Shown here piece by piece: positions 34,178 through 44,108 of a stretch of DNA of 64,000 nucleotides. How positions within the stretch are numbered: position 1 is the stretch's first letter; every line of letters begins with the position of its first letter. Made by a program: the position numbers and the translations under genes. Under the pieces are notes generated by a model, which was not told the origin of the DNA, made no database searches, and was given only the letters and a program-made list of their open reading frames with translations. This DNA is from Paenibacillaceae bacterium (GTDB lineage Bacteria > Bacillota > Clostridia > Lachnospirales > Lachnospiraceae): NCBI GenBank assembly GCA_015057705.1, contig SVDU01000002.1, positions 124,001 through 188,000 of the forward strand. Direction: 5' to 3'.

Positions 34178-35500
34178 TTACCTTCGACAAAAACTCTGTT
34201 TCTTTAACATAATTCGACACATGACAAGGGTCAGTATCTCTGTCACAGGCATGACTGTCCAGATTCCGGTAACTCCCATAAAAATTGGAAGAATAAAGAC
34301 CAGAATACTGTTTAAAATAATTCCCCGAAGCAGACAGATCTTTAATGCATTTCCCGGTTCCATCACGGACTGAAACCAGGTGGTATAAAGAATATTCAGA
34401 CCCATTGCTGCAAAAGAAAGGAAATAGATCCGAATGGCTGGAACCGACATAGCCAGAATTTCTTTTTCAGGTCTGACAAATGCTTCTGTCACAAGAGCCG
34501 GAAACAAAAGTCCTGTTACAGCAAACAACACACCGGAAAAACAGGCGGTGCGCTCTGCCAGATGTCTTACTTCCTTTAAACGGTCTTTTTTTCCTGCACC
34601 GTAATTTGTCGCCAGTATGGGCTGGACTGCCTGTGAAATACCGTTATTAACAGATGATGCGATATAAGCACTGTTGGAGATAATACCGTATACCACCACG
34701 CCAAGCTCCCCTGCCACAGAAAGGATCTGACGGTTAAATAAGAAGGTTACGATTCCATTGCACATATCCAGCAAAAAGCTGGAGAACCCATTCTTCACTA
34801 CAGCCACAGCCTGACTGAGATGAAAGCCAGAAACAAATTTTAAAGTATTCCCTTTTGAAACCAGATGGGTCAGCAATATTAAGAGTGTCACACAGGTTCC
34901 GATGACAGTTGCCGCAGCAGCCCCTGCCATTCCCATTTTTAAGGGAAACATCAATATATAATCCAGAATAATATTTAAAACTCCTCCGCAAACCACCGCA
35001 GTCATAGCCAGGCGGGGAGCTTTATCATTTCGTACAAATACCTGATAAAAAGAAGCAAATAAAAAGGCGGGAGCCCCTGATATCAGGATTCTTCCATATT
35101 CTTTCACATAAGGTGTCATGTTTTCATTTCTTCCCAGGAACCCTGTAACAGGAAGGAAAAATGCATGTCCCAAAAATACATAAATCAAGCTCATTCCTGC
35201 AGCCATGATAAATGCCACAGTATAATACTGATTTGCTCCTGATTCATCTTTTTTTCCCTTACATACGGAAAGAAGTATACCGCCCCCTGCTCCAAACAGC
35301 ATACCGGTTGCAAAAAAAAGGCTGAATAACGGCAGCAGTATATTTAAAGCCGCAATTCCAATTGCTCCAACTCCTCTTCCGATCATAAGAGTGTCTGCTA
35401 ATATATAAATGGAGGTAACCATTGTTGCACTAATTGATGGAAGAAGATAACCTGCAAATAATTTTTTAACAGGATCTTCCAGTAAATTTACTTTTTTCAT
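34178..35500 (-). CDS. MATE family efflux transporter
   Basis: This 440-residue protein has twelve hydrophobic segments in two related halves and the MATE N-terminal sequence LLPSISATMVTSIYILADTLMIGRGVG. AAAGGAGACTTAATT precedes the ATG. MATE pumps export cationic drugs or metabolites against sodium or proton gradients; the substrate is not evident. It appears to be a single-gene unit, divergent from the nucleoside transporter operon. Confidence 0.92.
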   Translation of the reverse strand: MKKVNLLEDPVKKLFAGYLLPSISATMVTSIYILADTLMIGRGVGAIGIAALNILLPLFSLFFATGMLFGAGGGILLSVCKGKKDESGANQYYTVAFIMAAGMSLIYVFLGHAFFLPVTGFLGRNENMTPYVKEYGRILISGAPAFLFASFYQVFVRNDKAPRLAMTAVVCGGVLNIILDYILMFPLKMGMAGAAAATVIGTCVTLLILLTHLVSKGNTLKFVSGFHLSQAVAVVKNGFSSFLLDMCNGIVTFLFNRQILSVAGELGVVVYGIISNSAYIASSVNNGISQAVQPILATNYGAGKKDRLKEVRHLAERTACFSGVLFAVTGLLFPALVTEAFVRPEKEILAMSVPAIRIYFLSFAAMGLNILYTTWFQSVMEPGNALKICLLRGIILNSILVFILPIFMGVTGIWTVMPVTEILTLVMCRIMLKKQSFCRR

Positions 35501-35661
35501 AATTAAGTCTCCTTTTGAAAGTCTTAAAATAGTTTACCATAATTTAATTAAATAACAAGGAAAAGAACGATAGTGTGATTTAACATTTAAAAGTTGGGGC
35601 ATATATATTAAAATGACAGAATTTTTTATCTTAGTTTTATGCAAAATATCATGAATTAAGA

Positions 35662-35690
35662 TTGTTTCCGACGCTGAAATATGATACATT
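35662..35690 (+). promoter_or_regulatory. Promoter of the nucleoside ABC transporter operon
   Basis: TTGTTT (35662-35667), 17 bases, TACATT (35685-35690), about 48 bases before the BMP gene. No purine riboswitch-like structure is seen in the leader. Confidence 0.5.
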
Positions 35691-35737
35691 AGAGTTATCT
35701 CTGAAAATATATTAATAACAGGAGGAAAGATCGTATT

Positions 35738-36913
35738 ATGAAAAAAAGAGCTCTCGCATTAGCCATGGCAGTTATGATGGCCGCAACACTCAGCGCATGT
35801 GGTTCCGCTGGCAAAGGAACTGCAACAACTGCTGCTCCATCTGCAGAAACCACAACTGCTGCAGAAAAACCAGCTGAAACGACTGGTGCTACATCCGTTA
35901 AGTCTGATTCTTCAACCGGATATGAACTGGCGCTGGTTACAGACCTTGGTACCATTGATGACAAATCCTTTAACCAGGGTGCATGGGAAGGTATGAAGAA
36001 GTACGCAGAAGAGAACAAAATCTCCTATAAGTACTATCAGCCACAGGAAGGTACTACTGATTCTTATTTAGAAACAATTGGACTTGCTATTGAAGGCGGT
36101 GCAAAATTAGTAGTATGTCCTGGCTTCTTATTTGAAGAGCCTGTATTCCTTGCTCAGGAGCAGTACAAAGACGTTCACTTCATTCTTCTTGACGGAGTTC
36201 CTCATAACGCAGACTACTCAGAATATAAGACAGAATCCAATGTTATGCCAATCCTGTTCCAGGAAGATGAGCCTGGATTCTTAGCAGGCTATGCAGCAGT
36301 AAAAGAAGGTTACACAAAGCTTGGTTTCTTAGGTGGTATGGCTGTTCCTGCAGTTATCCGTTATGGTTACGGATTTGCTGAAGGTGCTGATTATGCAGCT
36401 AAGGAAATGGGCATCGACGGCGTTGAAATCATGTACAACTATACAGGTGCTTTCGCTGCAACTCCAGAGGCTCAGTCTATGGCTGCATCCTGGTACCAGA
36501 ACGGAACCGACGTAATCTTCGGCTGCGGCGGTGCTGTTGGTAACTCTGTTATGGCTGCTGCTCAGGAAAAAGGCAAAAAGGTAATCGGTGTAGACGTTGA
36601 CCAGAGCTATGAATCTGAGACAGTCATCACCTCTGCCATGAAGCAGCTTTCCGTATCTGTATACGACGGCGTAAAAGACTTCTATGACAACAAGTTCCCA
36701 GGCGGCGAGACAAGCATCTTCTCCGCTAAGAATAACGGTATCGGCCTTCCGATGGAAACATCCAAGTTCACCAAATTCACGAAAGAAGATTACGAAAAAA
36801 TCTTCACTGAATTAAAGGATGGCAAAGTAACCCTGGTACAGCCTTCTCAGGATAACAACGATCCGAACAAAGACTTAAAGCTTGAAAAAACAAAGATTAA
36901 CTTTGTAGAATAA
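35738..36913 (+). CDS. BMP family ABC transporter substrate-binding lipoprotein (nucleoside type)
   Basis: This 391-residue lipoprotein has a signal ending LSAC, a Thr/Ala/Glu-rich linker to about residue 60, and a BMP/PnrA fold beginning LALVTDLGTIDDKSFNQGAWEG, whose DDKSFNQ loop binds the nucleoside ribose and base in PnrA-like proteins. AGGAGGAAAG precedes the ATG. It is followed by one ATPase and two permease genes, the standard nucleoside uptake operon (NupN/YufNOPQ type). Confidence 0.93.
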   Translation: MKKRALALAMAVMMAATLSACGSAGKGTATTAAPSAETTTAAEKPAETTGATSVKSDSSTGYELALVTDLGTIDDKSFNQGAWEGMKKYAEENKISYKYYQPQEGTTDSYLETIGLAIEGGAKLVVCPGFLFEEPVFLAQEQYKDVHFILLDGVPHNADYSEYKTESNVMPILFQEDEPGFLAGYAAVKEGYTKLGFLGGMAVPAVIRYGYGFAEGADYAAKEMGIDGVEIMYNYTGAFAATPEAQSMAASWYQNGTDVIFGCGGAVGNSVMAAAQEKGKKVIGVDVDQSYESETVITSAMKQLSVSVYDGVKDFYDNKFPGGETSIFSAKNNGIGLPMETSKFTKFTKEDYEKIFTELKDGKVTLVQPSQDNNDPNKDLKLEKTKINFVE

Positions 36914-36972
36914 TCCGCGGGGATAGTGCCCTCCGGGCATACCACGATGTCAGAATTCTGACATAAAAAAGG

Positions 36973-37033
36973 AAAGGAGATGCCGTTTGATTCACCAGTC
37001 AGTAAAGATCTGGTCTCTTACGGCATCTTCTTT
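36973..37033 (+). terminator. Attenuating terminator between BMP and ATPase genes
   Basis: AAAGGAGATGCCGT pairs with ACGGCATCTTCTTT (one wobble), with an inner ACCAG/CTGGT hairpin, followed by TTTGCTTT. It would reduce ATPase and permease expression relative to the binding protein. Confidence 0.65.
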
Positions 37034-37099
37034 TTGCTTTATAACTTTATTAACCGGGTACCGGGTCCCATAGATAGGTACCGTAGTAAGGGGGATTTT

Positions 37100-38635
37100 A
37101 TGGACTACATTATTGAGATGCTTCATATCACAAAAGAATTTCCCGGTATTATCGCCAATGATGACATTACACTACAGTTAAAAAAAGGCGAGATACACGC
37201 CCTCCTCGGAGAAAATGGAGCAGGCAAATCAACTCTTATGAGTGTATTATTCGGATTATATCAGCCGGAAAAAGGCTCAATCCGGGTTCGTGGTAATGAA
37301 GAAAAAATCACTGGTCCGCTGGATGCCAATGCACTTGGTATCGGCATGGTGCACCAGCATTTTAAGCTGGTAGAGAATTTTACAGTCCTGCAGAATATCG
37401 TACTGGGCATGGAGACGACAAGACGGGGCTTTTTGAAGATGGATGATGCCCGCAAAAAAGTAATGGAATTAAGTGAAAAATACAAACTGTTTGTAGACCC
37501 TGATGCGCTGATATCCGATATTACCGTAGGAATGCAGCAAAGGGTTGAAATTTTAAAAATGCTGTATCGTGATAATGAAATCATGATATTTGATGAACCT
37601 ACCGCAGTCCTGACTCCTCAGGAAATTGATGAACTGATGCAGATTATGCGGGATCTGGTAAAGGAAGGGAAGTCCATACTGTTCATCACACACAAGCTTA
37701 ATGAAATCAAGGCGGTAGCAGACCGCTGTTCCGTCCTGCGCCGCGGTAAATATATTGGAACCGTAGATGTTGCTGATACTACGCGGGAAGAGATGTCAGA
37801 GATGATGGTTGGCCGTAAGGTAAACTTAACTATTAGTAAAAAAGCGTCCCAGCCTGGTGAAGTAGTTCTGGAAGTAAAAGATTTATCCGTAGAAGCCAAA
37901 CGGGAAGGACAAACCAAAAAGCTGGTTCATGATGTGTCATTTCAGGTAAGGAGAGGTGAGATTGTCTGTATCGCCGGTATTGACGGCAATGGACAATCAG
38001 AGCTGGTTCATGCAATCACCGGTATTTCGGATCCCAGCTCCGGTACTGTCACCATTAACGGGGAGGATATGACGAAAAAAAGTATCCGCTACAAAAATAC
38101 CCATGGTCTCTCCCACATCCCCGAAGACCGTCATAAACATGGACTGGTACTGGAATACAATCTGGCATACAACCTGGTTCTCCAGCAGTATTTTGAAAAA
38201 GAATTTCAGAGCGGCACATTTTTAAAGAATGACCAGATCTATGACTATGCACAAAAACTGATTGAAAATTATGATATTCGAAGCAGCGAAGGGGCATTTA
38301 CCACGACCCGCAGCATGTCCGGCGGCAATCAGCAGAAAGCTATTGTAGCAAGAGAAATTTCCAAAGGTCCGGATATTCTCCTTGCAGTTCAGCCTACCAG
38401 AGGTCTGGATGTTGGTGCCATTGAATACATTCACAACCAGCTGGTAAAGCAGCGTGACGCAGGTGCCGCAATTTTACTGGTATCTCTGGAATTAGATGAA
38501 GTTATGAATTTAAGCGACCGGATTTTAGTCATGTTTGAAGGCGGAATCGTTGCCGACTTAGATCCTGAGAACATTACTGTTCAGGAATTAGGTCTTTATA
38601 TGGCAGGCGCTAAGAAAGAAGGTGGCACACTATGA
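37100..38635 (+). CDS. Nucleoside ABC transporter ATPase (double ABC domain)
   Basis: The ATG at 37100, behind AAGGGGG, gives 511 residues, the usual length; an upstream ATG would run through the terminator hairpin. The first ABC domain has LLGENGAGKST and IMIFDEPTAVLTP; the second has a degenerate Walker A (IDGNGQSELV) and signature MSGGNQQKAIVAREI. This asymmetry is typical of sugar/nucleoside-type twin ATPases. It powers the two permeases encoded immediately downstream. Confidence 0.94.
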   Translation: MDYIIEMLHITKEFPGIIANDDITLQLKKGEIHALLGENGAGKSTLMSVLFGLYQPEKGSIRVRGNEEKITGPLDANALGIGMVHQHFKLVENFTVLQNIVLGMETTRRGFLKMDDARKKVMELSEKYKLFVDPDALISDITVGMQQRVEILKMLYRDNEIMIFDEPTAVLTPQEIDELMQIMRDLVKEGKSILFITHKLNEIKAVADRCSVLRRGKYIGTVDVADTTREEMSEMMVGRKVNLTISKKASQPGEVVLEVKDLSVEAKREGQTKKLVHDVSFQVRRGEIVCIAGIDGNGQSELVHAITGISDPSSGTVTINGEDMTKKSIRYKNTHGLSHIPEDRHKHGLVLEYNLAYNLVLQQYFEKEFQSGTFLKNDQIYDYAQKLIENYDIRSSEGAFTTTRSMSGGNQQKAIVAREISKGPDILLAVQPTRGLDVGAIEYIHNQLVKQRDAGAAILLVSLELDEVMNLSDRILVMFEGGIVADLDPENITVQELGLYMAGAKKEGGTL

Positions 38636-39741
38636 AACCGAAACAGATAAAAGATCATACAGGCATCCTCTCTTCCATATTCGCTATTATTCTTGGACTC
38701 ATTGTAGGGCTGATTATCTTGTTTCTGTGTAATCCAGAGCAGGCACTTCCCGGATTTGCTACGATTTTAAGCGGAGCCTTCACCCACGGAGCCAAAGGTG
38801 TGGGTCAGGTATTTTATTATGCCACACCAATTATTCTTACCGGTCTTTCTGTTGGTTTTGCATTTAAAACCGGACTTTTTAACATCGGTACTCCCGGCCA
38901 GTTTATTATTGGAGGCTTCGGTGCGGTTTATGTTGGAATTCTCTGGACCTCTCTCGGCCCGGCTCACTGGATTGTAGCTCTGGCAGCAAGTGTAATCCTT
39001 GGCGCTTTATGGGGGCTGGTACCAGGTATTTTAAAAGCGTACTACAACGTAAATGAGGTTATCGCCTCTATTATGATGAACTATATTGGTATGTATCTGG
39101 TAAACTGGATTACAAAAAGCTATAAACCGCTGTTTAACAATTTGAGGAACGAATCCAAGAATGTGGCGAATACAGCTAATATTCCCAAGATGGGTCTGGA
39201 TAAGATTTTCCCGGGTTCCAGTGTTAACGGGGGAATTATCATCGCGATTCTGGTGGTGATCCTTATATGGGTTATTTTAAATAAGACTACATTCGGATAT
39301 GAATTAAAAGCAGTGGGCTTTAACCGTGATGCCAGCAAATATGCAGGAATCAATGAAAAGAAAAGCATCATTCTTTCCATGGTAATCGCCGGTGCTATTG
39401 CAGGACTTGCAGGAGGTCTTTTATTCCTAGCAGGAACCGGAAAGCATATCGAGATTAAAGACGTACTTCCTTCCGAAGGATTTACAGGTATTTCTGTTGC
39501 ACTCCTTGGTTTAAACAACCCCATCGGCGTTCTGTTCTCTGGTATCTTCATTGCATACCTGACAGCCGGCGGCTTTTACTTACAGCTGTTTGAGTTCTCC
39601 ACAGAAATTATCGATATCATCGTTGCAGTTATTATCTATTTCAGCGCATTTGCCCTGATGGTAAAAATCATTATGGCAAAGTTCGTTGGACAGAAAAATG
39701 GAAAAACTGACGAAACTGGGAAAGGAGAAAAGAAATCATGA
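38632..39741 (+). CDS. Nucleoside ABC transporter permease 1
   Basis: This 369-residue permease has eight to ten membrane segments and family motifs GLSVGFAFKTGLFNIGTPGQ and NEVIASIMMNYI. The ATG overlaps the ATPase stop by four bases. It pairs with the next permease to form the nucleoside channel. Confidence 0.92.
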   Translation: MKPKQIKDHTGILSSIFAIILGLIVGLIILFLCNPEQALPGFATILSGAFTHGAKGVGQVFYYATPIILTGLSVGFAFKTGLFNIGTPGQFIIGGFGAVYVGILWTSLGPAHWIVALAASVILGALWGLVPGILKAYYNVNEVIASIMMNYIGMYLVNWITKSYKPLFNNLRNESKNVANTANIPKMGLDKIFPGSSVNGGIIIAILVVILIWVILNKTTFGYELKAVGFNRDASKYAGINEKKSIILSMVIAGAIAGLAGGLLFLAGTGKHIEIKDVLPSEGFTGISVALLGLNNPIGVLFSGIFIAYLTAGGFYLQLFEFSTEIIDIIVAVIIYFSAFALMVKIIMAKFVGQKNGKTDETGKGEKKS

Positions 39742-40691
39742 GTGTCATTTATTTTATTTTTCAGCAGACCATGTATTTCATGATTCCTCTCATGATCGTT
39801 GCACTTGGAGCCATGTTTTCCGAGCGAAGCGGTATTATTAACATCGCTTTGGAAGGTATTATGACCATGGGAGCATTTACCGGAATCCTGTTTTTAAATT
39901 TTACAGGCAACAGTATGAGCGGCCAGCTTCAGCTGATTATCGCCATATTAATATCTATGGGCACTGGAATGATCTTCTCTTTGTTCCATGCTTATGCATC
40001 CATTAACATGAAATCAAACCAGGTTATCAGCGGTACTGCTCTTAATATGTTTGCTCCTGCTTTTGCAGTATTCGTAGCCCGTGTTATTCAGGGAGTTCAG
40101 CAGGTTCCATTTAACAATACTTTCCGTATCACCTCGGTTCCTGTACTTGGCAGTATCCCATTTATCGGACCTCTTTTATTCCAGAACGCCTATATTACCA
40201 CCTACGTGGGAATTTTAATCTTTGTATTATCTGCCGTTGTGCTTTACCGCTCACGATTTGGTTTAAGGCTTCGGGCATGCGGAGAACACCCACAGGCAGC
40301 GGATTCTGCGGGAATTAACGTTTACCGTATGCAGTATGCAGGAGTATTAATCTCCGGTGCTCTGGGCGGTCTGGGAGGTCTGGTATTTGTAGTTCCTACT
40401 TCCACCAACTTTAATGCAGATGTGGCAGGATACGGTTTCCTGGCATTGGCGGTATTAATCTTTGGTCAGTGGAAACCAGTCAATATCATGCTGTGTTCCC
40501 TCTTCTTCGGACTGATGAAAGCGGTGGCTTCCTCTTATTCCGGAATTCCATTCTTAAGTGCTCTGGGAATTCCAAGTTACTTCTACAAAATGGTTCCTTA
40601 TATCATTACATTAATCGTATTGGTATTTACCTCAAGAAATTCCCAGGCTCCAAAAGCGGAAGGAATTCCATACGACAAAGGTCAGAGATAA
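39738..40691 (+). CDS. Nucleoside ABC transporter permease 2
   Basis: This 317-residue permease begins with FSERSGIINIALEGIMTMGA, the hallmark of the second permease of BMP-linked nucleoside importers, and has about eight membrane segments. It overlaps the previous gene by four bases and is followed by a strong terminator, so it closes the operon. Confidence 0.92.
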   Translation: MSVIYFIFQQTMYFMIPLMIVALGAMFSERSGIINIALEGIMTMGAFTGILFLNFTGNSMSGQLQLIIAILISMGTGMIFSLFHAYASINMKSNQVISGTALNMFAPAFAVFVARVIQGVQQVPFNNTFRITSVPVLGSIPFIGPLLFQNAYITTYVGILIFVLSAVVLYRSRFGLRLRACGEHPQAADSAGINVYRMQYAGVLISGALGGLGGLVFVVPTSTNFNADVAGYGFLALAVLIFGQWKPVNIMLCSLFFGLMKAVASSYSGIPFLSALGIPSYFYKMVPYIITLIVLVFTSRNSQAPKAEGIPYDKGQR

Positions 40692-40698
40692 CAAATAT

Positions 40699-40747
40699 GC
40701 CGCAGGACTGGATAAATCTACTGGATTTACCGCCTGCGGCTTTTTTC
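40699..40747 (+). terminator. Terminator of the nucleoside transporter operon
   Basis: GCCGCAGG pairs with CCTGCGGC, followed by TTTTTTCTTT. Confidence 0.88.
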
Positions 40748-40822
40748 TTTGTCTGATCCGGTGTCACTGAACGATCTCAGTACCATATAATACATTACTA
40801 AAATGAAAAGAGTGATGTTTCC

Positions 40823-41287
40823 ATGTCCGACTGTAATTCGTTTTGTAACTCCACCTGTAATGAACGCTCCTATTATTCCTGGGATGCCAGCGACTACGGG
40901 CCTTCACCTCTCATTCTTAATATCAATCATGATACATTAAGAAATCCTTCCTTTCGAACTACAAGATGGACAGGAGAACATATGCAGCTTACTTTTATGA
41001 GTATTCCTGTCGGGTATGATATAGGTACAGAAAGCCACCCAGGTCAGGATCAGTATTTTTGCGTTGTAGATGGAGATGGAATCATTTATATGGGGGATAG
41101 TCCATATGACCTGTTTTATTCCCAGCCTGTTGATAATGGCTGCGCAGTTTTAATTCCAGCTAATATCTGGCACAATCTGATCAATACCGGTGACCGGCCC
41201 CTGAAAATCTATTGTATCTATGCACCAATTGTCCATCTGCCGGAAACGATACACTGGACCAAACGAGACTCTGATTTGGAAAAGTGA
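40823..41287 (+). CDS. Cupin-domain protein
   Basis: This 154-residue protein has a cupin barrel: motif 1 resembles PVGYDIGTESHPGQDQYFCVVDGDG and motif 2 is PANIWHNLINTG. The metal-site positions (His in motif 1, Glu/Gln, His in motif 2) look present. The Cys-rich N-terminus (CNSFCNSTCN) is unusual. Members of this group are annotated as cupins of unknown substrate. It stands alone between two terminators. Confidence 0.85.
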   Translation: MSDCNSFCNSTCNERSYYSWDASDYGPSPLILNINHDTLRNPSFRTTRWTGEHMQLTFMSIPVGYDIGTESHPGQDQYFCVVDGDGIIYMGDSPYDLFYSQPVDNGCAVLIPANIWHNLINTGDRPLKIYCIYAPIVHLPETIHWTKRDSDLEK

Positions 41288-41291
41288 AGGC

Positions 41292-41336
41292 AAAAAATCC
41301 GGAAGAAAATCTTTAAAAAGATTCTCCTCCGGATTC
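41292..41336. terminator. Bidirectional terminator between cupin and glyQS
   Basis: AATCCGGAAGAAAATCTT and AAGATTCTCCTCCGGATT pair with few mismatches; A-rich and T-rich flanks suit both converging genes. Confidence 0.8.
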
Positions 41337-41341
41337 TGTTA

Positions 41342-42730
41342 TTAGAAATGGAACTTATCTTCAAAGTAGCTTTTAAGCTCTGCAATTGGAACTCTTACCT
41401 GATCCATGGTATCACGGTCACGAACGGTTACTGCGTGATCTTCTTCTGAATCAAAGTCATAGGTAATGCAGAATGGAGTACCGATCTCATCCTGTCTTCT
41501 ATAACGTTTACCAATGTTTCCTCTGTCGTCAAATTCACAATTATAATATTTGCGCAGTTCATCAAATACTTTTTCTGCACCTTCATTTAATTTCTTGGAC
41601 AATGGAAGAACACCAATCTTAACCGGTGCTATAGCCGGATGGAAACGAAGTACCGTACGTACATCACCTTCCGCAATCTCTTCTTCATCGTAAGCTGCGC
41701 AAAGGAATGCAAGTGTTACACGGTCAGCTCCCAGAGAAGGCTCGATTACATATGGAATATAACGCTCTTTCTTCTCATCATCAAAATAGGTTAAGTCCTG
41801 ACCGGAAGTGTTCTGATGCTGGGTTAAGTCGTAATCAGTTCTGTCTGCAATCCCCCATAATTCGCCCCAGCCAAATGGGAATAAAAATTCGATATCAGAG
41901 GTAGCTTTGCTGTAGAAAGAAAGCTCTTCCTGCTCATGATCTCTGACACGCATCTCATCCTCTTTCATGCCTAAGTTCTTTAACCAGCTGACACAGAATT
42001 CTTTCCAATATGCAAACCACTCTAAATCTGTATCCGGTTCACAGAAGAACTCCAGCTCCATCTGCTCAAATTCTCTGGTACGGAATGTAAAGTTTCCCGG
42101 AGTGATCTCATTACGGAAGGATTTACCAATCTGTCCGATTCCGAAAGGAATTTTCTTACGGGAAGTTCTCTGTACATTCTTAAAGTTTACAAAAATACCC
42201 TGAGCAGTCTCTGGTCTTAAATAAACCGTGTTCTTTGCATCTTCGGTAACTCCCTGAAAGGTCTTAAACATTAAGTTAAACTGGCGAATATCGGTAAAGT
42301 CATGTTTTCCACAGCTTGGGCAGCAGATATTTTTTTCATCGATATACTGTTTCATCTCTTCCTGTGACCATGCATCCACAGAACCTTCAATGGTGATTCC
42401 ATGTTCGCCCATGTAATCTTCAATCAGTTTATCTGCGCGGAAACGTTCCTTACATGCCTTGCAGTCCATGAGAGGGTCAGAAAAACCGCCTAAGTGACCG
42501 GAAGCGATCCAGGTCTGGGAATTCATCAGGATAGCGCAGTCCACACCTACGTTATAAGGGCTTTCCTGTATGAACTTCTGCCACCAGGCTTTCTTAACAT
42601 TGTTCTTTAATTCCACTCCCAGATTGCCGTAATCCCAGGTATTTGCAAGACCTCCGTATATTTCAGAACCAGGATATACGAATCCTCTTGACTTTGCCAG
42701 TCCCACTATCTTTTCCATTGTCTTTTCCAT
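41342..42730 (-). CDS. glyQS: Glycine--tRNA ligase, dimeric type
   Basis: This 462-residue class II synthetase begins with [25 protein letters not shown], typical of the alpha2 GlyRS, and contains zinc-like Cys pairs ([14 protein letters not shown]), motif 2 ([22 protein letters not shown]) and the C-terminal anticodon-binding domain. It charges tRNA-Gly. The gene lies 14 bases after a lipoprotein gene. No T-box leader is visible before it. Confidence 0.96.
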   Translation of the reverse strand: MEKTMEKIVGLAKSRGFVYPGSEIYGGLANTWDYGNLGVELKNNVKKAWWQKFIQESPYNVGVDCAILMNSQTWIASGHLGGFSDPLMDCKACKERFRADKLIEDYMGEHGITIEGSVDAWSQEEMKQYIDEKNICCPSCGKHDFTDIRQFNLMFKTFQGVTEDAKNTVYLRPETAQGIFVNFKNVQRTSRKKIPFGIGQIGKSFRNEITPGNFTFRTREFEQMELEFFCEPDTDLEWFAYWKEFCVSWLKNLGMKEDEMRVRDHEQEELSFYSKATSDIEFLFPFGWGELWGIADRTDYDLTQHQNTSGQDLTYFDDEKKERYIPYVIEPSLGADRVTLAFLCAAYDEEEIAEGDVRTVLRFHPAIAPVKIGVLPLSKKLNEGAEKVFDELRKYYNCEFDDRGNIGKRYRRQDEIGTPFCITYDFDSEEDHAVTVRDRDTMDQVRVPIAELKSYFEDKFHF

Positions 42731-42744
42731 GATCTTAACCTCTC

Positions 42745-43374
42745 TTATTTAAAAATAATGTAGCTTTTTCCCTTTGTTGTCTGTGCAGTATGACTGTCCT
42801 TTATTACCACATTGTCGGAAACAAGCAGAATCTTTCCCTGGGTCTGTATGGTTACGGGATTGGCTGATGTTACAACAACCGCCTGGCTCGCACCTTTTTT
42901 GGATACTGCCTTATCATCCGCTTTTTTCCCATCCGAAGCTTTTATAAAGGTTACTTTTTCTGATTGACTCTGACTATAAACTTCAGACAGCTTATTTACC
43001 TCAATAGATTCTACCAGATTAGCTTTATCTTCATACTGGGTTGTAAATCCAATCAAAGCCTCAGCAGTAGCGTAATGAAATACCATCTTAGCCGTTCCCT
43101 TATCCAGTGTACAGGTATCTAAAGTGACCTGATTCTGCCCGTTGGCTCCGTTATACTGAGAAACTGCCTCTTCCAGAAATGCTTTCAGTTCATCCCCATT
43201 ATAATAATCCTGCTGCGCATAAGATTCCACCGTTGCAGTCTGAAGGGTTCCTTCTTCTGTTACAAAGATTCTGCTGCTCTCTGAATTTAAGGTGCTGCTG
43301 CCGCTGTTCCCAAGACAGCCTGTCAGCATGCCCGCAGTCAGCAAAACAGCCAGAACCGCTTTCCTTTTCTTCAT
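42745..43374 (-). CDS. Lipoprotein of unknown function
   Basis: The ATG at 43374, behind AGGAGG, gives 209 residues with lipobox LTGC. The mature part is largely beta/alpha with a Lys/Ser-rich stretch near residues 150-170 and no motif I recognise. It lies between recO and glyQS in the same direction and probably sits on the outer face of the membrane. Confidence 0.75.
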   Translation of the reverse strand: MKKRKAVLAVLLTAGMLTGCLGNSGSSTLNSESSRIFVTEEGTLQTATVESYAQQDYYNGDELKAFLEEAVSQYNGANGQNQVTLDTCTLDKGTAKMVFHYATAEALIGFTTQYEDKANLVESIEVNKLSEVYSQSQSEKVTFIKASDGKKADDKAVSKKGASQAVVVTSANPVTIQTQGKILLVSDNVVIKDSHTAQTTKGKSYIIFK

Positions 43375-43439
43375 CCAATTTCCTCCTGCATTGGCACATA
43401 TGAGAGCATTATACCAAATGCTGCCTTTCATTTCAATAC

Positions 43440-44093
43440 TTAACTCCCCATCATCGTCTGCAAAATATCCAGAGAATGAAACTCACGGTCAACGTACCGC
43501 TTTTTATTGATTTCCACACAGCGTGAGAATTCCACGAGCACCGGTTCCGTCAGAGTAAAGGTATATAAATGCTCGATAGGGGAACCAATGACATACTCCC
43601 AGGCATAGTTAGCCGAATCACTGACCTGCCGCGGCGGTTTCTCTGTATATTCCCCGCTTAATACCATGGCCTTCAGTTCAAAAATCCGCAGAACCAGCTG
43701 GTTATTTAAAGCAGGCTTTAAAAGAGCCCTTACCGACTGGTATAAAAGCTTTAACAGTCCGGTCCCATCTATGTTTTCCCTGGAATAGTAATCGGAAAAT
43801 TCCAGGAAATAAGAGCCATAGCAGGTACATTCCATATCAGCTGCCAGTTCATCAAAATAATTGGAAATTTCCGCAGACTGAAGTGTGTAGGAATCCCTGC
43901 CGGCATAAAGGGAAAACTGGCCAAAGGCAAAGGGCCTGCTCACCGCCATAAACGGATTGCCCGGCCTCCTTGCACCCCTGGCAAATGCGGTAATTTTCCC
44001 TCTTTCCCTGGTCAGTATCACAAGACGCTTATCCATCTCTCCTACTGGAGAAACCTTTAATACCATTCCTGTCAGTTTCTCTGTTTCCCTCAA
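43440..44093 (-). CDS. recO: DNA repair protein RecO, short form
   Basis: This 217-residue protein has the RecO OB-fold start (LTGMVLKVSPVGEMDKRLVILTRERGKITAFARGARR). The start is TTG behind GGTGG. It is shorter than the common 240-255 residues and lacks the C-terminal CxxC zinc-binding cysteines. RecO works with RecF and RecR to load RecA. It is downstream of era, as in many Firmicutes. Confidence 0.9.
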   Translation of the reverse strand: MRETEKLTGMVLKVSPVGEMDKRLVILTRERGKITAFARGARRPGNPFMAVSRPFAFGQFSLYAGRDSYTLQSAEISNYFDELAADMECTCYGSYFLEFSDYYSRENIDGTGLLKLLYQSVRALLKPALNNQLVLRIFELKAMVLSGEYTEKPPRQVSDSANYAWEYVIGSPIEHLYTFTLTEPVLVEFSRCVEINKKRYVDREFHSLDILQTMMGS

Positions 44094-44108
44094 TGTCTAC
44101 CACCGTTT

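Noticed and set aside
35501-35737. Purine riboswitch before the nucleoside transporter operon
   Set aside because: No three-way junction with the conserved loops or core was found; only a plausible promoter.
42731-43439. T-box leader before glyQS
   Set aside because: The gene follows a lipoprotein gene by 14 bases, leaving no room, and no T-box sequence was seen upstream of that gene.
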